Shown: one piece after another, positions 47,061 to 58,568 of the stretch
Numbering within the stretch: position 1 is the stretch's first letter
Layout: each line of letters begins with the position of its first letter
NCBI GenBank assembly: GCA_026182355.1
Contig: JAPFBL010000035.1
Span: 1,240,001-1,304,000, forward strand
From: Hermatobates lingyangjiaoensis
Taxonomy: Eukaryota; Arthropoda; Insecta; Hemiptera; Hermatobatidae
Direction: 5' to 3'
Length of the DNA: 64,000 bases
Program-made: the position numbers and the translations under genes
Notes under the pieces: generated by a model
Told to the model about the DNA's origin: nothing
Databases searched by the model: none
Seen by the model: only the letters and a program-made list of their open reading frames with translations

Positions 47061-47085
47061 CTGATGACGAGGCCATCGAAATATA
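47061..47085 (+). ncRNA. Hammerhead-like motif (family C)
   Basis: CTGATGA, extra C, GA-GGCCA-TC (shortened stem II), GAA, ATAT (palindromic stem III), A. The downstream ...TCTGTGTGTTCCTTTG is shared with the motif at 47749. A (TA)n tract begins 88 nt downstream. Confidence 0.45.
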
Positions 47086-47172
47086 GTAGTGAGTTTTAGT
47101 GATTTCATTTCTGTGTGTTCCTTTGAAAATTCAAGTTTATTCAGTTCGAAGAATCGTATCATCTAATTGGTT

Positions 47173-47197
47173 ATATATATATATATATATATATATA
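47173..47197. repeat. (TA)n microsatellite
   Basis: A pure TA run between two hammerhead-like units. Confidence 0.95.
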
Positions 47198-47235
47198 CTC
47201 TGATAAAACGAAATACGATCCAAACTGGACACAAT

Positions 47236-47398
47236 ACGAGTTCGAGATTAACAAAGAGCAACACACAAAGTAGGGAAACACACTTACAGACTCAAATTTT
47301 CGGGTAATCCGTCTACCCGAGACGGATTACCCGAAAATTTGAGTCTGTAAGTGTGTTTCCCTACTTTGTGTGTTGCTCTTTGTTAATCTCGAACTCGT
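47236..47398. repeat. Perfect foldback, 79-bp arms, family C
   Basis: The arms 47236-47314 and 47320-47398 are exact reverse complements over 79 bp with a 5-nt loop (ACCCG). Each arm, read outward from the loop, starts inside a hammerhead-like motif: AGACGGATTACCCGAAAATT, then TGAG. The joint therefore removed the CTGA part of the core from both copies. The outward sequence (TCTGTAAGTGTGTTTCCCTA then CTTTGTGTGTTGCTCTTTGTT) matches the unit at 55154-55230. Perfect identity means a very recent event or an assembly artefact. A TA run follows directly. Confidence 0.95.
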
Positions 47399-47411
47399 GT
47401 ATATATATATA

Positions 47412-47467
47412 TACATGATTGGTTATACACGACTGAATATTGTCGGTCGAGTATAACCAATCATGTA
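47412..47467. repeat. Perfect 17-bp hairpin with nested stem
   Basis: TACATGATTGGTTATAC (47412-47428) pairs exactly with 47451-47467. The 22-nt loop contains a nested CGAC/GTCG stem. It lies between TA runs in the same cluster. Confidence 0.85.
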
Positions 47468-47498
47468 TAAAAGAAGGACTGCTACCGAAGTACACTAA

Positions 47499-47518
47499 TA
47501 TATATATATATATATATA
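47499..47518. repeat. (TA)n microsatellite
   Basis: A TA run. Confidence 0.9.
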
Positions 47519-47591
47519 AAATACCCTCTCACTTTGTATCAGTCGGTGCATACTTTCACGTGTTTCTTTTTCCTTTCCTTTTTTTTCTCTC

Positions 47592-47620
47592 CTGAAGACG
47601 GCAAAAAAGCCGAAATAATC
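47592..47620 (+). ncRNA. Hammerhead-like motif (family C)
   Basis: CTGAAGA, extra C, GGC-AAAAAA-GCC (3-bp stem II), GAA, ATAAT, C, then immediately (TA)n. The core is intact. Stem III is nearly self-complementary. No stem I partner is seen, because the sequence after the motif is already microsatellite. Confidence 0.45.
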
Positions 47621-47668
47621 TATATATATATATATTATATATAGTTAACAGATGAAAGAGAAAAAACA

Positions 47669-47704
<36 letters not shown>
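47621..47704. repeat. Two (TA)n tracts with a short purine-rich spacer
   Basis: TA runs at 47621-47643 and 47672-47704, separated by GATGAAAGAGAAAAAAC-type sequence. Confidence 0.9.
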
Positions 47705-47708
<4 letters not shown>

Positions 47709-47748
47709 GAGTACCGCCCTGTCTTCTTGCGGGACTCTTCGCTCTTCG

Positions 47749-47786
47749 CACCTCCTGATGACGACGATGGTCGAAATATCGATGTG
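47749..47786 (+). ncRNA. Hammerhead-like ribozyme motif, intact core (family C)
   Basis: CACCTC (stem I strand), CTGATGA (core), extra C, GAC-GATG-GTC (3-bp stem II, 4-nt loop), GAA, ATAT (palindromic stem III), C (H17), GATGTG (stem I strand). CACCTC and GATGTG pair at five of six positions, with one mismatch at the third pair. It is one of the three copies where stem I is credible, with 9849-9891 and 55154-55184. A (TA)n tract begins 92 nt downstream. Confidence 0.6.
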
Positions 47787-47875
47787 AGTTATGTCTGTGT
47801 CTTTCTGTGTGTTTCCTTCGTTTTGAATTTATTTTATTTTAAAAAAGTCCGCTGGACCGTTTCTTTTAATTGTGT

Positions 47876-47877
<2 letters not shown>

Positions 47878-47927
<50 letters not shown>

Positions 47928-47952
47928 AAATACACACACACACACACACACC
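47878..47952. repeat. (TA)n followed by (CA)n
   Basis: A TA run at 47878-47925 and a CA run at 47931-47952. Confidence 0.95.
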
Positions 47953-50900
47953 GCAGAACACAATAAGCAGTACACTTCCTAGGTTACGTGCATAGGAGAC
48001 TAACGCGTATATAAGGACAATGAAGTAGCAGCCTTATTCAAGACTCCAGTTCAAGGAGCCGATATGATACACGCCAAAACCCAGCTAATTACCCAGCGAT
48101 TCTAGCCATCTCTAGATTCTTGATTCTTTGTACAATTAAGATTGAAATCTCTACTTTCAGGACATCCTAATATTTTATAATCGCAATATTAATGTTGGTA
48201 TTGTACTAATTGCAACCCGTTCTTCTGGTGAATGCACCAGCTTTAAGTTTGCATTAACAATTGGCTTATTATTTATCAATGATGATAATTCTATAACCTA
48301 GGATATTAAATAAGAGAATATTGTTTTGAAAATGATAACTATTAAGTTTCATCTGCACTAACTTGAACATTGTTCTGGAACAATCATTACATTTTTGTGT
48401 TAAAACTGGCCAGGCAGTTACATATAACGTACATAAGTAGAAAAAATAGCCATCTATGATAAATCTGCAATGGATAATAAAGTTAAATATGTAACTAAGA
48501 AAGAAATGGTTAAAACACACATTTAGTTATCTCACTTAGTTTTTCTGATTGTGGGAGACATTGTCGATAAGGTATCGAGAAGGTTTGAAAGAATGTAGCA
48601 AGAAACGTATTCGGCAAGAATATGATTTGATTTGCGAAACAACTTCGCAACATCTCAGAGAAATGAACTTATCCAATCTTTTTATTTGAACGGATTCCAT
48701 ACAGAAGGATATTATAGATACAATTCAGATTTTCCGACTAATACTTTTTTCCTAGTTGCTAAGAAATAATAAAAAAGTTTAAGTTTATCATTAACGATTA
48801 TTGGTCATACATGACCGTTCTTATTAAAAGCTGCAACATATACTTATAAGTAGTAAAATCTGGGTTTGCTTTCATCAGGCTACTAGTAGCCAGCCGTTCT
48901 CGCTGGGCTGGAAATAACAGTAAAATAATTACATTCTCAGTTTTTTGGTGAATACCGATATAAGTGTAATTTTTGTATAAAGCAGAGATCAAAGCTAAAT
49001 TTTAATTGAATCCGAATTTGTTATAATTATAGTACCAAATAAAAGCGAATTAGTTTCAATTAGGTAATAGTTAACAAAGCAACTACTGAATAACAAAAAT
49101 GTTAACTTATTGCAAGTATGTTATTGCTTATTTATTGCAAATAGTATTCCAAACTAAAAAGAAAGTCATTTAGTTCCACCTATAGTCACCTGTTTTATCA
49201 TTTTATTCAAAATTGTTTACCATAATTTTATTACAATCTCAAAGTACCAAGAATGTAGATACGTTTTCAATACGGTCAATACAGTAATTTGACGGAATTT
49301 ACGGAGATCAATACGGTAATTTGACACATATGCTCAAGTGAGTAGTCTTAGCTGATACTGGTACTCAAGATTTCAAATTAAAATTTTGAAAAGAATTATA
49401 AAATGTATTATACGTGGTGAACTGTTTCACTTGTAGATCACAGTAGAATCCTTTGAAACTTATACGATAGACCAATTATCTTGTGAGTGACTTGAGGGAA
49501 AAAAGTTATCGGTTCAGTAACAATAAGGAGTTACGTATTTATTACACGTGGCCATAGCCATGGTCAATAGACCTGTTCCCACTAGATGACTGGTGCTCAG
49601 CGGGATGGTCAGCAGGTGGTTGAGTACCACCCTTGACTCCTCTGGTCACGTGGCTATGCACATTCAACCAGCATCCAAATCATAAATGAACCTCACTCTT
49701 GTCAGTTGGCAAACACAAGTGGAAAAGGTAAAGCGTATAAATATGGGTGCTGGATAGAAAGAATCTGGTACAAAACAACATACAATAAATATACATTTCC
49801 TTTTAAAAACTAAAATGAATCTTTGAAAAAATGATTAAATTCATTTATATATTCTTGAATTATTCATTATAATAATGACCAATACTAATAATTATCACTT
49901 TAAAATTTATCAAGTTAACAGTAAATAATTTATAACGAGGTTAAATACACCAAAACAAAGCTTTCCTTTTTTTCTCGCCAAGAGCGCTGATAAAAAGTTA
50001 CAACTAAGGTACTTTGCTACCTTGTTCTTTACCGAAGCAGAACTTTTTCATATCTCTATATCACTTTATTCAATTCATATCAAGTTTATAAAGTTAGTTC
50101 ATTCTAGTCCAGAGAGTTTTCTCAACTTTCGACTCTGGAAGATGTTTGCCCACGGATCACACCATATATACATATTCAATATCAACTAAGAGGTTAAAAG
50201 TTCAGAAATTTTAATCAAAATTGTTTTGGTTTCTACAAAGGAGCAAAAGAAAAGATTTTTTTTGAAATAAAATACAAATGAATTTTATGATAATTACTAT
50301 TTCAGTTAAAGCTGCGCATATTTCAATCGAAAAGATAATATCCAAATTTAAACCCGTGTGTAATAATTTTATCAATATATTTCATACGGTATATGAATGT
50401 AAGGGAAAAGTGTTTATAAAATACCCCAGCATAATAGCTTGAAAGAGGTTGAGAGAGATCGGGATGTTCAGAAATAGTGACTGTGGATTATACAATAGTG
50501 TATTGCCAATGCAGCAATCATCTCTTTGAAGAACCTCCAGTAGGCATTAAAAATAATATCAGAAGTAAAGTATATAGTGGTACAAGTGGCTTAGAAAGAC
50601 TAGTGGCGACAAAAGGGTCTTAATCAAGTAAAGGTCAATGAAAAGACCATTGCTGGAGATGCGGGTGTTTCATTTCTTCAAAGTTTTGAATCTAAAAATA
50701 CTTAATAAAGTCAACTAACCTAACTAACTAACCAAGTATACCGCAATACTGAGATAAATTTTAAAAAAAACTGTGATTATAAATGAAGAAATCACTAACA
50801 AACTTAAATTATGGCAATAAATTTAACAAATATTGTCTTGAATAAATAAAAATAATGTTAAGCAGGGTAAAAATCCTGCGACTTGAGTGCCCTTAATATT

Positions 50901-53328
50901 TGAAGCAGACTTGAAATTGTCAATTAGGTTTAATGAGCATTTTTGGAGAGAGTCTGGCAAAGAAGTAACAACATCCTAATGAGGTGGCAGCACAAGATCT
51001 AAGACAGAACTGAATTCAAAATGCTTCAGGCTGCTAGGAACCAGCGTCATTAATCTCCACTCTGTATGTATGTAAATGTCGTGAGTGTGTGTCCCGTCCA
51101 CTGCCTCTGCCATGCTTATACTCACATTTCAATTACTTTATTATTGCATTCAGCTGTTAAACTGCTGTAAGTCTGGCCATTATTATAAGCTTTATTCATT
51201 TTGGTACCAGACTTAAATATTATATATGTACTCAACAAATCTATGGTACGTATTTACAAATAAGTCTGTTTAAACTCATGTACATCCTAGTTCACGAATC
51301 TTTAATTATAATAGCTCAAAAAAGTTGTATAGGCCGCCTTAAGTTTCTTTATGATCCTTAAGGTTTGATAAATACATTTATCAAAAGCAGGAAAGAAAAA
51401 TAATTCACGTAAATAAAATTATCTTGAAAAGCCTGTCATAATGCGGGAGATCGGCAATATTCAGTCAATGCTTGAAATAATGGTTGAAATCATCAGAAAC
51501 AGACTAGAACATCATAAGGTGTTTGAAAATGGTCAAATTTTCAGACCATAGTATTGACAGATCTCATAGCCAATAGGTAACGAAGACGTATAGAAGATAG
51601 CTAGCGAATTAGGGTTGATACTCCATTCTATGTTTAATACTGCCGTTTTCTATGAAGTGAGTTAGCATGCAAACTTGGTACTTACAAGCTTAAACGACGA
51701 ATGGGTATTGAAGACTCACATAAAGAGCCGACAGAGAGACTGAAAATAATGATATCGGCGTAAAATAAATATCGGTGACAGTGAGAGAGACAGTGAATGA
51801 CACGCAAAGAAAGAGCGATAAATAGTTTTATCCCAAGCTTTCCAAACAAAATTGAAGTTTACTCATCTTGGATGAGTTTTTGCTAGCTTGTAACAATGAC
51901 TAAACAAATATCTTAGTTCATTTTTTTGAATTAGTGTAGAAAAATATCATCACCAGTTAAGTATTTTATAAGACTTCTAAATCTAAACACCGTAGTGTTA
52001 TCTTATTTTAAATTCCATATTTCATATTTAGTTTCATTTTATATAATGATTTAACAATGAAATAATAACCAAAAAACATTTTAAAGGGTAATTTTATGAA
52101 TATATTTGTAGATAATATAACATCAAAGTGAATAGCGTAAATAATGCACTGGTAATAAAATAAGGATAAATTGTTCCGCTTGTTTTTGGCAATAAATTTG
52201 TGGAATTTTATTTTATTCGTAGTTATGAAATCTATCAAGTAACAATTAATTTATACTAAAATATAAAAATGCAGCTAGAAAAAAAACCATATTTTTGACA
52301 GTAGTACACCAAAAAATGTTGTCAAGAGTACATGATTTTTCATGTACGAAAAGCTCATGTATCGAAAGCTCACTTTTGTATCGTGTGTGTGTAGTCATTT
52401 CTCATAATAGTAATATACGAAGTAAGCAAGATAAATGATTTAATTTACTTTAAAAAATGGCGTACATTTATAATGCACAATTCCATTAACACACTCAGAG
52501 ACATACACTACACTTCTTGACTCGTATAATATGTAGTTCCTCAAATTTATCAGTGCTATTAAAGAAAGTACTAATAGGTTAATTAATAAATTCTGTCAAA
52601 ATGTCAAATGAAGTAAACTAACGCTAATTATAAATATATATTCGTTAAGAGCAAAATATATAACAATTTATTTTTATTCCATATTCTTCCTTATGAGATA
52701 CCTTTATCAAATTTCATTTATATAATAAAAAAGTGTCATTGTACTCATAAATCTTTTCTATAGCACCAGGGCATATTAAAGGTTCATGATGGAAAAAAGA
52801 TTACGCAGCATGACGTAGATAGGAATTTCCTTTTTGCCTCCATCTTTAGGGGAAGATAAGAATTCATCCCTCGCTCTAAAGGTCTTCCCTACTTATTTCT
52901 CTTGATATCATCCTACATTTCACATCAGATTCCTAAGTTCTATATAAGTCAGATTTAATATTCTTCGCAATATTTCCACTCAGCAGGGTTGGAAATTCAT
53001 TTATTGTTACCCACGATCTTGTTTAATTGTCTTTTTCTCGAATATTATAGTCGACTAAATAGTTTTTCTCTTGACTCGGCTAATGCTTGTAGGGAAGGTC
53101 TAAAACGGTTCGATACCTTAGTATTTTTTACGCATTATATTATCATACTACTAATTACTTTATACATTTAGTTAATATTTCACCATGCTCATTTTATTTT
53201 ATAACAGCATATACTTATTATAATGTTTCTATTTTATATAAGTAAAGTATAGTGAACAAGGAAAAACCATTTCGACATTTTGTGGTTTTCCTAAAGTCAA
53301 TTTTTGCCGTCTTTTCGATGATGATGAC
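47953..53328. other. AT-rich gene desert
   Basis: I see only short chance ORFs. Slightly less AT-rich sequence at about 49555-49745 shows no recognisable RNA or coding motif. Confidence 0.45.
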
Positions 53329-53371
53329 GCGTGTGTGTGTGTGTGAGAGAGAGAGAGAGAAAGAGAGAGTG
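53329..53371. repeat. (GT)n-(GA)n compound microsatellite
   Basis: A GT run followed by a GA run with small interruptions. Confidence 0.9.
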
Positions 53372-53493
53372 AGAATGTGTGTCTGTTTAATAAACCTTAT
53401 GTACAGCGAGCTCCATAGAACAATACTGCATGCGTTTAAATTGAAATATAAAACATAATAAGTCTCTATTTATTGCAAGATTAACTCAATTTG

Positions 53494-53555
53494 TTAACTT
53501 AACTTAACAAAGTTAAGTTAATCTGCTATGATTAACAAACTTAAACATAGCAGAT
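53494..53555. repeat. Two adjacent perfect hairpins
   Basis: TTAACTTAACTT at 53494-53505 pairs with 53510-53521 (12 bp, 4-nt loop). ATCTGCTATG at 53521-53530 pairs with 53546-53555 (10 bp, 15-nt loop). The two share the base at 53521. Confidence 0.75.
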
Positions 53556-54668
53556 AGAAATTCCGATTTGAGCAAGTTATGAAGATGATTTTGAGGCCGG
53601 GGATCAGAATCTTGCAACACCTGACTAATCAGTGGGGCCCTACCCAATCGCAACCTGATGATGACACTCCTCTATGATGTAATATATGCTCTATGAGGCT
53701 CTTAAAGAATAGAAGTAAAACAGCTCGTTTAACATCTTATATCTGTACAACTGTGATTTATACCTGCCATGTCCACTCAATAACTGAGTCCACTTATGTT
53801 AGTTTTAAGGGATATCAAATCTATAAATAGCTCGGTCACCTCACATGTGCTACTGAAAGCTAACTTTCATTCCAAGTCGTGATACTTGAACTGAATAATT
53901 TCATTTTATCTGTGGATACTGAAGAATGATCACGAGGTGGTCAATTCAATGAATCTAAAACATCCTTTAGCTAACTGGCCTCCTCATTCCTTGCCTAGTA
54001 CGTCACTATGAGCTTTAACCCAGCCAAAGTGGATAACCTAACCTTGATATTCCAGCTGTCATAGACGCCTTCATGTTGTTCAACCAGAAGTAGATGATAG
54101 TCAGTATTATCTAGACGGTCGACATAAATCATACTGTCAGTAAGGGCACAAACTCAGTTACTTCAAATCAGTGTCGATTATGTAATACTTCTAAAGCCAT
54201 ACTTAACCTATCATCTCTGCCTGATTTTTGTAAAAGCTTGGAGCCAGTTGATACTTGTTAGTAAGTTATACATTACTGTGCTTATCATAAACACCAGTGC
54301 ATAGCCCACATTGTTGTTTTACTTGGACCTATTTTTAACCATCATTTCTATCTAGGACTAAAATCATAACCAATATTCTCTTCATATTGAGCTATGCTTG
54401 GCAGAGTGAACCAATGTTCAGTTAGAAAAGATAACATGAATTGCATGTATAAAATAAGGGAGAGCTGTTCTATTTCTAGACCGATTGGCAGAATAGAGAG
54501 TGCAAAAACTACGTCCCACTCTTAAAACTATCAATCTACATGCACGTGCAATTTTCATTGTCATGAATTGCACCTCTTTGTAAACACTTTCACAAATAAG
54601 GCAAGCTTAGGTCAACGCGGGTAAAATTATGCCATCAGATAGGACCTTTAGGGCTTCTACACTAAAAC

Positions 54669-54742
54669 TTCTCTTGTGACTTCCAGTTCTTTACTTCAGA
54701 TCATTGACAGTTTATGGACAGGACGCACGAGGAGAGCTCCTA
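54669..54742 (+). repeat. 74-bp direct repeat R5, copy 1
   Basis: It aligns without gaps to 56718-56791 at about 90% identity (TTCTCTTGTGACTTC, TTCTTTACTTCAGATCA, GACAGTTTATGGACAG). The class is unknown. Confidence 0.9.
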
Positions 54743-55031
54743 GTTCTTTTTAGAATATGTGGTCTACAACAACTGGTCTTCGCCAGAGTGACACTGAAAT
54801 AACGAAGCCCAACGAAGCCCTGTTGTTTCTGCTGAAAGATCACTCTCTCATTTATGAACTTGTGACACCATCATAATTTTTTATCTTTATTTTTAATATC
54901 ATATGTACTTATATATTAAAACTCCCATTTCAATACGTGTTATATGTTCCCTTAAGTTCTCTTAAAATTAATCCTTTTTCGTTTTTACAGAATATAGATT
55001 ATATATATAACAGTATAACAGATGTAGGGAA

Positions 55032-55060
55032 TTATATATATATATATGATATATATATAT
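55032..55060. repeat. (TA)n tract upstream of family C unit
   Basis: An interrupted TA run. Confidence 0.9.
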
Positions 55061-55153
55061 CACTCAACATTTGAAAAAAAACTATACAAACTAGAATGGG
55101 CTACCAAGCACGCCGGAAACACAACGGCAGGAAAACCCTGCCTATTCTATTTT

Positions 55154-55184
55154 CTCCTGAAGACGGATCATCCGAAAATTTGAG
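55154..55184 (+). ncRNA. Hammerhead-like ribozyme motif, intact core (family C)
   Basis: CTC (stem I strand), CTGAAGA (core), extra C, GGA-TCA-TCC (stem II), GAA, AATT (palindromic stem III), T (H17), GAG (stem I strand). CTC and GAG are exact complements, giving a 3-bp stem I. The downstream GTAAGTGTGTCTC...TGTGTGTTGC sequence matches the arms of the perfect foldback at 47236-47398. A TA run starts 51 nt after the motif. Confidence 0.55.
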
Positions 55185-55234
55185 TTTGTAAGTGTGTCTC
55201 TATCTCTGTGTGTTGCTTTTTTCGTTTTTGAGCT

Positions 55235-55260
55235 GATATATATATATCATATATATATAT
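55235..55260. repeat. (TA)n tract downstream of family C unit
   Basis: A TA run interrupted by TATCATAT. Confidence 0.9.
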
Positions 55261-55269
55261 AATATTCTG

Positions 55270-56717
55270 CATATATGTAACCATAATATGCAGAAATTTG
55301 ATAAGATTCTCTGTCTTCCTGATTAATGCTTTCCTTATAAACTAGATAACCTACTTCCTACTGTCAACATATTTCAACTCTTTCCTAAAGCCATCTTCGG
55401 GATGAAAATTATTTTAATTTTTTTTATCCTTTTATATAGGCGAAGGAGAGCCAATTAGGAGGATTAAGGTTGTTTGTTCAAAGCTTAGGGGGAGTGCCCT
55501 GAGGGTCGCTGTTACTGCCTGGGCCGGCCCTCAAAACTATAATTCATTATACAACATGTTCTTTGAATAACATTCATTTCAATTATCCACTAATCGTACA
55601 AAGTTATGAAGGTGGAAAACAACATATTCAATTGTAAGATTATGAATGCAGATTGCAATAAACTTAAACTAAATAGGACGAAAGGAAGATCTTTTATATT
55701 TTTATCAATAGATATATTTTGAAATAAAAAAAATCGATTTAGCAGCCACTAAATTTAGCCTCAGCCTTCATCAAGAGGTAAAAGAATAGGAAAGCGCCAG
55801 GATACTGTCAAAACGAATGATAGGTTCTGTGGAAGACAATTCAATTTTTTATTTCATTGAGGAACTCGTAGCCTTGGAGCATAATGTACTGCCCTGTTCA
55901 CCCCATGTAACTTTACCACCCTGTTTAATAAATTAGAGGTATTTTTTAATCCATGTCGTACTTTCCCTAATTATTAACCTCCCAATAATTAAGAATAATC
56001 CATTCCATGAACCTAACTCATCAATGCATTTTAGAAAATCGCTCATGACTGTATTGGTGGGTACTGGTGAAATACGAGTAGAAGGGCCCTTTGATAATTG
56101 AAACATTTGTTAACAAATAACTAAAATAACAAATGATTGGTCTTAGTTATAACATATAGGATAGAGAAAACATTTAAATTTGAGACGACAATGTGTGGTT
56201 CAATTTTATTCCATTGTTCATGTATTAATTTAAAAGTTTAATCTTATGGAAAACTACTAAATATTGATTAAAAATTAGCATAAAAAGAAGTTGAACATTT
56301 GCAGAAGGTTCCTGCTGATTAGAGATTTGCAGGAATCATGAATACATGATTACATTCTGGTTGCTTGATCAGTTATAACTTCCTTAAATTGCAATACATT
56401 TTTTTACTTCAAATTCATTCCGTTATTTCTCCTCGCAGACTCCGTCCTGATCAGTTAAACAAAGGTTTCTCTAAAAGTATTTTTAACTAATTATTACAAC
56501 TAATTAGAAACAGATTGACTACTCAATAATTCAGTGAAATAAAAGTACATACGAATTTTTTTTTCAACAATTTGTTGGGAAAATGACACAAAACCCATTT
56601 TATCCTCGACTAATATTGTGACTCTTAAATTGTAACACAATGAGTCTGCAAGGATGCCGAGGTAATTAATTACCAACAAGTATCACCAAGGTGACAAACT
56701 GTCACACAAAAATTAAT
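55270..56717. other. AT-rich stretch, nothing recognised
   Basis: A short less AT-rich patch near 55440-55545 has no recognised motif. Confidence 0.45.
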
Positions 56718-56791
56718 TTCTCTTGTGACTTCAAGTTCTTTACTTCAGATCAGTGACAGTTTATGGACAGAACGCAGTAAGAGAGTTCCTA
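56718..56791 (+). repeat. 74-bp direct repeat R5, copy 2
   Basis: This is the partner of 54669-54742, 2.05 kb away in the same orientation. Confidence 0.9.
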
Positions 56792-58396
56792 TATACATAC
56801 ATAGAATACATAAAAATGTGTAAACTAATTAAACTTTAGCAATATCATTAAGAGGTCAGAATTAGGTAATTAAGTCTAAAAATTTGATTTGCTTCGAATT
56901 TACAAAAATTTGTATTTAACAGGGTAGAAATAATGTTGGATGATACTTTGATATGTTATAAAAAAATTAATCAAAGCCTCTACATATAAGCATTTTGTAT
57001 TAACAAGTCGTTTAGAAAATGAGTTCTTCAGGTGTCATCACATGATATGGAGGTTGCATCAAGTATTGATGCTATTTAATTTCTGAAGAGTTTTATTAAT
57101 CGCAACACAAATTATGAATCACAATATAATATTATACTCTATTATATTTTTATTAGTTCTATGTCTCGGGATGAAAGAAATGTAATTTAAAAAAAAAAAT
57201 TAATTTTCCAGGAAAAGATAACCTAATTTGAGAGACTTTAGTTAGAGGTAAAAAAGGAAAACATGAAAGTAAGTGACAATGAGATGAAGAGAGGCAGGCT
57301 AAAGTTGATTCATTAGGGAAAATAAGTTTGCTGGCAGCTTTCATTTTCATGGTGCTTTATTAAAAGAATCACTCGCTCTGTCCAATGTGTTTTATGCAAA
57401 CAACTCTTGAAGACATTGAGATCTCTTTTTCAAAAGACACGAGACTCTTCAGAATTGCTCGAATACGGCTGCGCTGTCTTGTTGTGTGCAGCGCCAATCA
57501 GATGTCAACTTTATTCCTCTTGTCGCAATGAAGACAAGAATGAATGGCCCACCCACTTCTATGCAGTTCTACGATCCACTACTTGTGCCAAACAATATCT
57601 AACTACTCTGTTCTGCGTGTCTCATTATAATTAACATCACTGAATCCTAATTGAGAAAAGTATAGCATTCCTAAAGTCGATATGCTTATTACAACAAATC
57701 AAGAATTCATGAAATAATACTATTAATATAAAACAAAATTCAAAAGTTTTACAATCATTTTTTGTTTGTTATGCTTTAAAGTTGTATGAAACGGATATTT
57801 TAAACAAATATTATTGATGCTTTGCAAATGCGCTGTTTTAATATGTGATAACTTTTCTTCCTGTGATAACTTTGCCCAGAGCATGCTGGAAACACCAAGT
57901 TTCTTCTGAAGCATGACAGATCTAGCGCGCTACATCATGCAGACCTCTATGATAGCTAGTAATGGAAAGTGCTAAATATTCTACTAAAACTCATATATCT
58001 TTGATTCATTGTTTATTTTTAAACTTTTTAGCTTCATGTCGCGAACTGGTCCAATTTTAAATCAATTTGGATTCATGCAAGATTTAAAAAACAAAGGTTC
58101 TTTTACAAGTTCTACTGGAAGTAACAAGGTGCAATAAGTTATTTCAGTGCTAGACACTGACTATATCTTAGGAAGGAAATAGATAATGAAGAAGAAGGAC
58201 TGACAAGAGATGTTGTCCTTGGGAAGCCACTGGTAAATAGCCCAGGTCTGGAGTTCGTAAAACATGGAAGTGCCCATCTTCATCATGGTGGCCTGCAACA
58301 TTAAATAAACCACCTTACCAACAGAACTTTGAAGATACAACCATATAAGCTTAAATATTTATCAAGTATCACATAAACACGTGAAATAACAATCAA
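56792..58396. other. AT-rich stretch with unassigned short ORFs
   Basis: A 75-codon frame at 57407-57634 has somewhat higher GC and several Cys residues (CAVLLCAAPIRCQLYSSC). I recognise no family and no splice context that would make it a confident exon. Confidence 0.35.
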
Positions 58397-58568
58397 TGAT
58401 CAAACCACAATAGGAGATGAAAAAAAAAGACTAAGATCTTTCAACCGTACAAGCGGTCTTCAACAGAGACAAAAACTCAGTTGGGTTTTTGACTCTGCCG
58501 AAGACCGCTTGTTACAAGATGAAAGATCTTAGTCTTTTTTCCTCATTTCATATTGTGGTTTGATTGTT
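58397..58568. repeat. Foldback element, family A copy 3
   Basis: The arms begin ATGATCAAACCACAATAGG on the left and end ATTGTGGTTTGATTGTT on the right. Both arms carry decayed hammerhead-like motifs: the left core on the minus strand (58429-58470) reads CTGTTGA, the right CTGCCGA. A TA-rich palindromic tract follows at 58569-58631. Confidence 0.9.
58491..58534 (+). ncRNA. Hammerhead-like motif, mutated core (family A)
   Basis: GACT, CTGCCGA (invariant core A replaced by C), A, GACCG-CTTGTTACAAGAT (stem II damaged), GAA, AGATCT, T, AGTC. Stem I and stem III persist. The core and stem II are broken. Confidence 0.4.

Noticed and set aside
53655..53685. Hammerhead-like motif CTGATGAT GACACTCC
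   Set aside because: The core start is intact but stem II pairs only over three bases and GAA is missing.
54770..54800. Family A-like CTGGCGAAGACCAG on the minus strand
   Set aside because: An invariant core base is changed and no stem II partner is found.
57407..57634. Cys-containing 75-codon ORF as a gene
   Set aside because: Composition is mildly unusual, but no family or splice context is recognised, so it is mentioned only in the regional note.
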